Shown here one piece after another: positions 57,884-64,000 of a DNA stretch of 64,000 bases; position 1 is the stretch's first letter, and every line of letters begins with the position of its first letter. The DNA is from JAHEFU01 sp020440645. GTDB lineage: Bacteria; 4484-113; JAFGCY01. Below the pieces are notes generated by a model, which worked only from the letters and a program-made list of their open reading frames with translations, was not told where the DNA came from and ran no database searches. A program made the position numbers and the translations under genes. The DNA lies in contig JAGRNR010000012.1 of assembly GCA_020440645.1 (NCBI GenBank), positions 5,896-69,895 on the forward strand. The letters are read 5' to 3'.

Positions 57884-58621
57884 CTACCCGTCCTGCCCCG
57901 TGACGTCCTCGCCCGCCGTCGCCGTGCCGATCGCCATCCCGGCGCGCAGTTCCTCCAGCCAGCCGTCCACGAATTCCAGCTCATAGGCCGGGTGCCGCCA
58001 GTTGCCGGAATACTGCAGGCTGGTCGGGCCGGTCAGCTCGATGATGGTCTTGCCCTTCGGCAGTTCGGCATTGCCCTGCACCTCGCGCAGGTTGAGCTGC
58101 TGCTCAACATTGGCTTCGCGCAGGTCTGCGACCCAAGGGTCCCACTTCTCGTCGTTGTAAATAGTGTCCAGGTCCAGCTCATATGACTCGATCACGTCGC
58201 CGGCGGCGGTGATCCGCAGCCCGTCCGTATCCAGCCGGGCACGGTCCGAGCCAAGTGCGGTCAGCTTCCATTCCACGCCCCATTCGCGGGTGGTGCGCAG
58301 CACCTCACCCTGGCTGCCGAAGATCCGCAGCCCGATCCCGAGACCCTCGTCCAGCAGGCGCAGGTCCACCTGCCTGGGCGGAATGTCGATCCGCTCCGCC
58401 ACCGGCTGCGGGATCTGCTCCTGGTATTCCGGCAGCAGGCTGCCGCGGTGCTGCCAGGCGTACCAGACAAGCCCGACGCCGACGATGAAGGGCAGGGCCA
58501 CGATGAAGATGAATCCGAGCTGGACGCTGTGCGCCTTCTTGCGGCGCGCCGGTTTGCCGCCATCCGCCTTGCGCTGGCTGCGGCTGTTGCGGTATGCCTT
58601 CTTCCATGGATCCTGGCTCAT
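57884..58621 (-). CDS. Single-span membrane protein, hypothetical
   Basis: A 245-residue protein: highly basic cytoplasmic N-terminus (AYRNSRSQRKADGGKPARRKKAHS), one span (LGFIFIVALPFIVGVGLVWYAW) and a periplasmic domain with beta-type segments (RQVDLRLLDEGLGIGLRIFG, WKLTALGSDRARLDTDGLRITAAGDVIESYELDLDTIYND). Family not recognised. GGAGAG precedes the ATG. In an operon with the gene upstream (58648-58944). Confidence 0.65.
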   Translation of the reverse strand: MSQDPWKKAYRNSRSQRKADGGKPARRKKAHSVQLGFIFIVALPFIVGVGLVWYAWQHRGSLLPEYQEQIPQPVAERIDIPPRQVDLRLLDEGLGIGLRIFGSQGEVLRTTREWGVEWKLTALGSDRARLDTDGLRITAAGDVIESYELDLDTIYNDEKWDPWVADLREANVEQQLNLREVQGNAELPKGKTIIELTGPTSLQYSGNWRHPAYELEFVDGWLEELRAGMAIGTATAGEDVTGQDG

Positions 58622-58647
58622 GCCTGCTTCTCTCCACCTTGCATCGT

Positions 58648-58944
58648 TCAGTCATGTCCCTCGGCAAACACATCCATGATCAGGTCCTCCTCCTCATCCG
58701 AAAGGAACTCCTCGAACACCGTGTTCGCTGGGTCATCGGCCGCCACGCTGTAGTACAGCGTGTACAGCCCCTGGCGCACACTGTAGTACCTGCGCTTGCT
58801 GCGCGCAGACGTATGCACCAGCCGGTACTTCGCCCGCCCCTTCACCACGTCCGCCACCGCGCGCTCGAACTCCGCGTAGCGCTTGGTATCGAACATCGGC
58901 ACGCGCCTGTTCAGTGCATCGCTGACAACGACCCGGATGCTCAT
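58648..58944 (-). CDS. 98-residue basic/acidic small protein, hypothetical
   Basis: A 98-residue protein: SIRVVVSDALNRRVPMFDTKRYAEFERAVADVVKGRAKYRLVHTSARSKRRYYSVRQGLYTLYYSVA, followed by an acidic tail (EEFLSDEEEDLIMDVFAEGHD). The basic core and size are compatible with a nucleic-acid-binding or RelE-like fold, but no antitoxin gene or catalytic signature is seen. TAAGAT lies six bases before the ATG. Confidence 0.6.
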   Translation of the reverse strand: MSIRVVVSDALNRRVPMFDTKRYAEFERAVADVVKGRAKYRLVHTSARSKRRYYSVRQGLYTLYYSVAADDPANTVFEEFLSDEEEDLIMDVFAEGHD

Positions 58945-59020
58945 TGCTCCATCTTAGGCCACAGCCGGGGATATGTGGATCAGCTGTGGAAAAGCAGCTG
59001 CAATATATACGTTTGTTTGC

Positions 59021-59026
59021 TATAAT
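59021..59026 (+). promoter_or_regulatory. -10 element of leaderless membrane protein gene
   Basis: TATAAT, six bases (GTTGAC), GTG start at 59033; CTGCAA lies 17 nt upstream. Confidence 0.65.
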
Positions 59027-59032
59027 GTTGAC

Positions 59033-59806
59033 GTGGTTGAGAATAAAAGGGGTGGCCATGCCGCAGGGGCACGCGGCAGGCACACAGTGCTGCGCAGGCT
59101 GAGCGGTCTGGCATGGACCGGGCTTGTGCTGGTTCTGCTCGCCCTGGCCTGGCAGTGGTGGGCTTTCAACCTCTCCGGACGCCTGAGCCTCTCCCAGCAG
59201 ATTTCTGCGGATGAATTCCAGCGCGGCTTCTCCTTCGGCCCGGTCTACATCCAGGAAGGCGTGGTCGGCCGCTACTACATCAGCGCCACCCTGCCGGATA
59301 CCCCGGAGGGCATGTGGATCAGCCGTTTCGAGGTGCGGGATGCATCCGGCCTGCCGGTATTCGGGCAGGACGAGGTCAGGCTTTACGGCGAGCACAGCTT
59401 CCGTCCAGGGATGCAGGACCGCATCCGCAAGCAGTTCAGCCTGGACCGCGAAACCGGCTACTACTACTTCCATTTCAAGAGTGAGAACGGCGTATTCAAC
59501 GCGAACCAAAGCGCGCCCCCGGTGGTCGAATTCAATGTCAGGCAGGGTGTGGTGCATGGCATGGCGCTGTGGCTGCCCTTCGGCTGCCTGCTGCTGCTTG
59601 GTCTCGTCCTGAGCGGGGTCAGCCTCTGGCTGCGGATGCAGTTTGCGGGGCTTGAGGAAGACGGTTCCCCCTCCGGTGATGGGGAGCGCCAGCCAAAGGT
59701 GGTGGTCCCGCGCCAGCCGGCCGGTCCGCAGCCCTCGGGCAGCAGCGTCAGTGCACTCAGCCGCCGGCATGACCGGCTCAGTGAGGGCCGGGGCAAGCTG
59801 CGCTGA
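59033..59806 (+). CDS. Two-span membrane protein, hypothetical
   Basis: A 257-residue protein: short basic N-terminus, first span (GLVLVLLALAWQWWAF), an external beta-rich domain of ~110 residues (VVGRYYISATLPDTPEGMWISRFEVRD... QFSLDRETGYYYFHFKSENGVF), second span (ALWLPFGCLLLLGLVLSGVSLWL) and a basic Pro/Ser-rich cytoplasmic tail. No family recognised. The GTG start at 59033 follows the leaderless rule; an upstream ATG at 58973 is less likely. Confidence 0.65.
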   Translation: MVENKRGGHAAGARGRHTVLRRLSGLAWTGLVLVLLALAWQWWAFNLSGRLSLSQQISADEFQRGFSFGPVYIQEGVVGRYYISATLPDTPEGMWISRFEVRDASGLPVFGQDEVRLYGEHSFRPGMQDRIRKQFSLDRETGYYYFHFKSENGVFNANQSAPPVVEFNVRQGVVHGMALWLPFGCLLLLGLVLSGVSLWLRMQFAGLEEDGSPSGDGERQPKVVVPRQPAGPQPSGSSVSALSRRHDRLSEGRGKLR

Positions 59807-59841
59807 AAAGCCTGCTGTGATAACATTTAACCGGATCAGCC

Positions 59842-60258
59842 ATGGCGACAAACAACGACCCGCTGCCGATAGACTTCGGCAAGGGCGAAAAAAATCATGA
59901 CTCGGCGGACGGACACAAGACCTGCGGACAGTGCGGCGGTCAGGCCGTGCGCGGGGACCTCTCCTCTGTTGCCAACTTCGGCGTGACCCGTGAACCACAC
60001 TTCGTGACGAGCTACGGCTGGATGCAGGTCAAGTATGACCGCGCCACCCCGATCGACGTCTACATGTGCCTGTCCTGCGGCCACATCAGCTTCTACGGGC
60101 GCCAGCCGATGTCCGTGCTCGACCCGATCGAGCGCCAGCAGCTGCTGCGTGATGAGAACCCGGCCCTGGACAGGAAGCTCAAGCGCGAGGAAAAACGCCG
60201 CAGCGAGCTGGAGAAGAAGGGCCGCCCGCTGGACAGCGACGACCACACTGGAATCTGA
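59842..60258 (+). CDS. Zinc-ribbon protein
   Basis: A 138-residue cytoplasmic protein with a clear zinc ribbon: CGQCGG (residues about 28-33) and CLSCGH (about 76-81), giving a four-Cys site. Between them is a beta segment FVTSYGWMQVKYDRATPIDVYM. The C-terminus is a charged helix (LKREEKRRSELEKKGRP). Role unknown. On the same strand as, and just upstream of, the LptD-like gene. Confidence 0.75.
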   Translation: MATNNDPLPIDFGKGEKNHDSADGHKTCGQCGGQAVRGDLSSVANFGVTREPHFVTSYGWMQVKYDRATPIDVYMCLSCGHISFYGRQPMSVLDPIERQQLLRDENPALDRKLKREEKRRSELEKKGRPLDSDDHTGI

Positions 60259-60404
60259 TCCGCTGCCCCTCCATCGCCCCGGCCGGGGCATATTCCTGTG
60301 GGATAATCTTCATCTGGTCCATACATTATGAGTATGGTGACCAAACACGTTCCACCGGCATGCGTCTAGACGTATGAAGTGGACTCAAGGAAGGCGGAAT
60401 CAAT

Positions 60405-63400
60405 TTGAGCTCGGGCGGCTCGTCTACAGGCAGCAGGATGCTGGCGGCGTTATGCGCATGCCTCTGCGCTTGGCTGCTGGTTGGACCGGCTGCCGCCCAG
60501 AACACCGCCGAGAAGGAACTGCCTCCGGCTAATTCCTCAGAGAAGGAAACCCCGCCCCCTGCCAACAATGCGGAGAAGGAAACCCCACCGGCCAATGCAG
60601 CCGAGAAGGAAACTCCGCCCGCGAATGCGGCCGAGAAGGAGACCCCGCCTGCCAACGCCGCCGAGAAGGGTGATGGCACTAAGCCGCAGGAAGAACCGGC
60701 CCAGCCGGATGGCAAGGGGAATGCCAACGCAGCTGAAGCTGGCAAGAATGACAAGCCGGCCGGAGAAGACGAGCCGAAGAAGGAAGAATCCACACCGCCT
60801 GCCAATGTGGCTGAAGGTGACAAGCCGGAGGGCCAGAAACCGGTCCAGCCCGGTGAGGCGCCGCCGATGCAGACCGCCCCGGAGGTCGACCCGCGCAATC
60901 CTGCCAACACCGCCGAGTCCGGCGGGCAGGAGCTGCCGGATGGCGTGGTGGAGCGCGGAGCCTCCGATACCGTCAATGCGGTGGAGGGTGACCCGGGCGT
61001 GAATGCGGAAGGGATCGCCGAGCCGCCCGAGACTGAGATGATCCTGCCCAGTCCCGCCGAAGCCGCTGGCAACGTGGCGGAGGGTGAACCCGAGCCGCTC
61101 AACATCCAGGTGCCGATGCTTGACAATGTCGGTCCGCCGCCGGACGTGGACGAGTTCTACAGCCCGGAGCGCAGCTACCTCGGCCGCCGGCCACTGCCGT
61201 CGCTGGATGAGACCGAGACCGACGAGGAACGCCTGGCCCGCAACGTGGAGCAGAGCCTCGACCTGCTGGACCTGGCCGGCGAGACACGGCCTGACGGCGG
61301 GATCAACATCCCGCTGCCCTCCGGCCAGCTGACCTTCAAGGCCGCGGATGCCTTCCAGTACGACCGCCGCAACCGGATCCTGACCTTCACCGGCAATGCC
61401 GAGCTGCTGTTCGGCACGATCGCCGTCTGGGCGGACTTCATCGAGGTCAACGACCAGGCCGCAACGGCCTATGCCAAGGGTTACGTTGCCATCCAGCAGG
61501 GCGATGACATTGTCTACGCTGACGAAGCCTACCTCAACTACGACACCGAGACCTTCGAGCTGTTCTGGGTCGAGGGCAACACCACCGGCCCGCGCGTGCG
61601 TGGCAACATCTTCTTCATGGCGGACCGGGCGCTTGGCACCTTTGACCAGATGATCATGTACAACGCGGACGTGACCACCTGCGACCCGTACTGCGGCCAG
61701 CTCAAGGAGTACCGCCTCAACGCGCGCAAGGTCAACTACCGCAAGGACAACAGCGTCGTCCTGCACGATGTCTGGATCTACGTCCACAACAACAAGATCG
61801 CCTACGTGCCGATCCTCGCGATCCCGATCCCGCATGAGCAGAGCGAATGGAAGCCGGGCGAGAGCGAGGTGCAGCAGACCTACGGCTGGAGCCGCGCCGA
61901 GGGCGCCTTCGCCAAGTTCGCCTACACCTACTCCACGCGCTACGCGGAGGGTGTCAACGGCCCGCTGCTGGGCGTTGCCAAGGTGGACGTGATGCAGCGC
62001 CGCGGTGTCGGCGTCGGCCTGCGCCAGGACTTCTACAACCCGGAAGTCGGCGTGACCACGATCTCCTCCTACATCAAGGAGGAGTGGCCGCAGGTGGTGG
62101 CCGTCGACCTGTTCGGCCGCAAGGAGACCACCGCTGACAGTGGCAACGAATTCAGCTTCCTGCTGGACCAGGAACTGAACTTCTCGCGCAAGTTCAACGG
62201 TTCGCTGAAGATAGACCGCCAGAAGAGCTTCATACCCTCCGCAAGCGGAACCTCGATCGGCCGCCTGACCAACACCTGGCGCAACAATCTGACGATGAAG
62301 TACCAGGCCGGCGACACGACGGCCAACCTGTCATTCCGGCACAACATCGACATCCGCGGTGGCCAGACCAATGCCGACGGAACGCAGGAACCGCGTAGCG
62401 AACCGGTGACCATCAACGGCACGCTCAGCCTGCGCCAGAACCTCAGTGATGAATTCACCTTCAATGGCGACACGCAGTACAACTCGACGAAGAGCCAGAA
62501 CCAGACCCGTATCGCCGCCGACCAGGAAGCCAACTACAAGCTTGACCTGACCTTCCAGGGCAGGCAGGAGACGGCGCTTGACGGCTACACGGGCAAGCTG
62601 ACCTACGCCGAGCAGGGCATTGACCTGGACGGCGATGACAACACCACGGACCGCAACGTGCAGGTCAACCGCCAGATCCCGTCCATCGAGATCACGGCCC
62701 CGCGCGACCTGATCAACGATGGGGCCTACTTCACCACCTTCAAGCTGAACCTGGACAAGCTGGTGACCGGCCGCCGCCGCGATGCACAGGCCGCCCAGCG
62801 CATGAAGGTGGAGTTCGGCGGGCGCGACCGGCTGGAGTTCAGCAATGCCTCTTCGCTGGACACCTCAGCCAACTTCAAGCAGTACTGGTATGACGACACC
62901 AACTCGCAGTACGTGATCAACACCAGCGCGCAGTACAAGTACGACCCGAAGAGCTGGTACGTGTTCGACGCCCAGTGGCGCTTGAACTACCAGCAGGGTG
63001 TGCAGGAGCCGCCGGTGCGCGGTGACCGTGCCACCAAACTGCACACCGTCACCTACAACTGGACCTTTGGCAACATGCGCTCCTGGCGCTGGCAGCTGCG
63101 CAGCGGCTACAACCTGGAGGACGGGCGCCCCAACCCGATCAGCTCGACCTTCTACTTCGACCCGAACCGCACCTTCGGCCTGACCCATACCCTGCAGCTG
63201 CGCAACAACATCCGACCCAACACGGACGCCGGCAATGACACCACGCATTCCAGCTGGACCTTCAACCAGAGCCACCTCGTCGGCACCTGGCGCTCGCCCT
63301 ACATCGCGGACGACGGCTATTACAACTGGCTCTTGAACTTCACGATTGACAACGACCCGGAGGACGAGTGGCAGCTCACCAAGCTGTCAACCAGCTGGTT

Positions 63401-63746
63401 CAAGCGCTGGGGTTACGGCTGGTCCACGGAACTGGTCGGCGACTACCGCAAGACCGCCAACGGGCCGAACCCGGACTTCGCGATGCCCTTCTTCAAGGAC
63501 TACCTGAAGAAGGTCACCGTGCGCAAGGTGAACTGCTGCACCACGATGGAGCTGGGCTGGCGCACGGAACTCAAGGAAGTCTACCTGAACATGTACATCA
63601 ACGCGCTGCAGCAGTACCCGGCGCACGCCGACTACCGCACGCAGAACAGCCACATCGTCGGCGATACCTACTTCCCCTGGGAGCAGGTCCGCCAGGACGT
63701 GCTGACGGACGTGTTCGGCATAAACCAGCAGATCCCGTTCTTTTAG
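60405..63746 (+). CDS. lptD: LptD-like LPS-assembly outer-membrane protein
   Basis: A 1,113-residue protein. Signal peptide (LAALCACLCAWLLVGPAAAQ), then a long low-complexity Pro/Ala/Glu section with tandem EKETPPANAA units (residues about 35-100) and further acidic linker to about 270. An OstA/LptA-like domain (FQYDRRNRILTFTGNAELLFGTIAVWADFIEV... AYAKGYVAIQQGDDIVYADEAYLNYDTET) is followed by a long beta-barrel ending QQIPFF with a terminal Phe. CDPYCGQLKEYRLNARKV matches the LptD core. LptD forms the final LPS translocon with LptE; LptE is not in the window. TTG start with AAGGAAGG upstream; ATG at 60438 is an alternative. Confidence 0.85.
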   Translation: MSSGGSSTGSRMLAALCACLCAWLLVGPAAAQNTAEKELPPANSSEKETPPPANNAEKETPPANAAEKETPPANAAEKETPPANAAEKGDGTKPQEEPAQPDGKGNANAAEAGKNDKPAGEDEPKKEESTPPANVAEGDKPEGQKPVQPGEAPPMQTAPEVDPRNPANTAESGGQELPDGVVERGASDTVNAVEGDPGVNAEGIAEPPETEMILPSPAEAAGNVAEGEPEPLNIQVPMLDNVGPPPDVDEFYSPERSYLGRRPLPSLDETETDEERLARNVEQSLDLLDLAGETRPDGGINIPLPSGQLTFKAADAFQYDRRNRILTFTGNAELLFGTIAVWADFIEVNDQAATAYAKGYVAIQQGDDIVYADEAYLNYDTETFELFWVEGNTTGPRVRGNIFFMADRALGTFDQMIMYNADVTTCDPYCGQLKEYRLNARKVNYRKDNSVVLHDVWIYVHNNKIAYVPILAIPIPHEQSEWKPGESEVQQTYGWSRAEGAFAKFAYTYSTRYAEGVNGPLLGVAKVDVMQRRGVGVGLRQDFYNPEVGVTTISSYIKEEWPQVVAVDLFGRKETTADSGNEFSFLLDQELNFSRKFNGSLKIDRQKSFIPSASGTSIGRLTNTWRNNLTMKYQAGDTTANLSFRHNIDIRGGQTNADGTQEPRSEPVTINGTLSLRQNLSDEFTFNGDTQYNSTKSQNQTRIAADQEANYKLDLTFQGRQETALDGYTGKLTYAEQGIDLDGDDNTTDRNVQVNRQIPSIEITAPRDLINDGAYFTTFKLNLDKLVTGRRRDAQAAQRMKVEFGGRDRLEFSNASSLDTSANFKQYWYDDTNSQYVINTSAQYKYDPKSWYVFDAQWRLNYQQGVQEPPVRGDRATKLHTVTYNWTFGNMRSWRWQLRSGYNLEDGRPNPISSTFYFDPNRTFGLTHTLQLRNNIRPNTDAGNDTTHSSWTFNQSHLVGTWRSPYIADDGYYNWLLNFTIDNDPEDEWQLTKLSTSWFKRWGYGWSTELVGDYRKTANGPNPDFAMPFFKDYLKKVTVRKVNCCTTMELGWRTELKEVYLNMYINALQQYPAHADYRTQNSHIVGDTYFPWEQVRQDVLTDVFGINQQIPFF
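60510..60670 (+). repeat. Tandem ~30-nt coding repeat in lptD
   Basis: Near-identical units encoding EKETPPANAA, about five copies, at the start of the mature protein. Units such as GAGAAGGAAACCCCGCC recur with third-position changes. Confidence 0.85.
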
Positions 63747-63841
63747 AGTTGCCACTTCGCCCAAGGGCTCAGTGGTCTGGAGCTGCGGCTGCGCATCCGC
63801 GCATCCGGGTCGCGCTGAAGTTATGTAGTTGCCGACGAAGA

Positions 63842-63896
63842 CGGAGTGTAGCTCTTCAGCGCTACATGGCCCAGTGGCTCTCAGAGCCACACTCCG
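63842..63896. repeat. REP-like branched palindrome after lptD
   Basis: Outer pair CGGAGTGT/ACACTCCG encloses two hairpins, TGTAGC/GCTACA (63847-63866) and GTGGCTC-TCA-GAGCCAC (63874-63890), forming a three-way-junction-like design. The rest of 63747-64000 holds no gene; a further hairpin-like CGAAGCAAGC/TCTTCG lies near 63950. Confidence 0.75.
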
Positions 63897-64000
63897 AGAC
63901 CTGTTGCCTCCTCGTGCTAGCACTCGACGGTTTGCAATGCAGCTCGAAGCAAGCTCTTCGCTGATTGCACAATCGCGGCTGCTCCCATTGGCAACATTTT

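Noticed and set aside
58648..58944. 98-residue protein as a RelE-type toxin
   Set aside because: No antitoxin partner and no catalytic residues of the family can be assigned.
60510..60670. Evenly spaced ~30-nt repeats considered as a CRISPR array
   Set aside because: Units are contiguous, in frame and encode EKETPPANAA; there are no unique spacers and no cas genes.

Overview
The window is GC-rich chromosomal DNA from a diderm bacterium. An LptD-like LPS-assembly protein, several outer-membrane-type lipoproteins and a TPR/beta-barrel export protein all indicate an outer membrane. I cannot name the phylum from sequence alone. ThyX-type thymidylate synthase, methylmalonyl-CoA epimerase, a KBL-type 2-amino-3-ketobutyrate CoA ligase and Ffh are the recognisable housekeeping genes. 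A striking trait is that many genes carry a -10 hexamer (mostly TATAAT) ending 6-9 nt before the start codon with no room for a ribosome binding site, so leaderless transcription appears common.

Layout. 1-4.0 kb (minus): a 24-residue Cys-tailed peptide gene with a near-consensus promoter heads a run of methyltransferase, ABC ATPase and three GNAT acetyltransferases. 4.2-5.6 kb (minus): zinc anti-sigma factor, ECF sigma factor and methylmalonyl-CoA epimerase. 5.6-5.8 kb: an AT-rich divergent spacer with DnaA-box-like sites. 5.9-17.5 kb (plus): TPR/beta-barrel protein, two PKD lipoproteins, an MBOAT acyltransferase, a small membrane protein, an SGNH hydrolase, a 34-residue membrane peptide and a putative glycoside hydrolase. 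This looks like an envelope polysaccharide modification/export set, but no polymerase is present.

17.5-30.8 kb is mixed: a four-helix-bundle S23 protein, an AIM24 protein, a 630-residue orphan with an internally triplicated domain, an ACP/KBL pair, Ffh, an Imm8-like orphan, a Nudix hydrolase, a monooxygenase-fold protein, an AT-rich two-gene island bounded by 18-bp direct repeats, ThyX and an M3 peptidase. 30.9-38.2 kb (minus): an ArsR-headed run of small-molecule-fold proteins (five VOC, five SRPBCC, DinB, TfoX-N and a membrane protein), several of them secreted. 38.4-57.1 kb: a GH-A-like lipoprotein, then five tandem ~1,030-residue paralogous lipoproteins with one small membrane gene between the second and third. 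57.2-63.7 kb: small envelope proteins, a zinc-ribbon protein and LptD.

Intergenic spaces repeatedly hold G/T-rich 'GGTTGCAGG' repeats, often as inverted pairs, and REP-like palindromes. No tRNA, rRNA, CRISPR array, transposase or integrase was seen.
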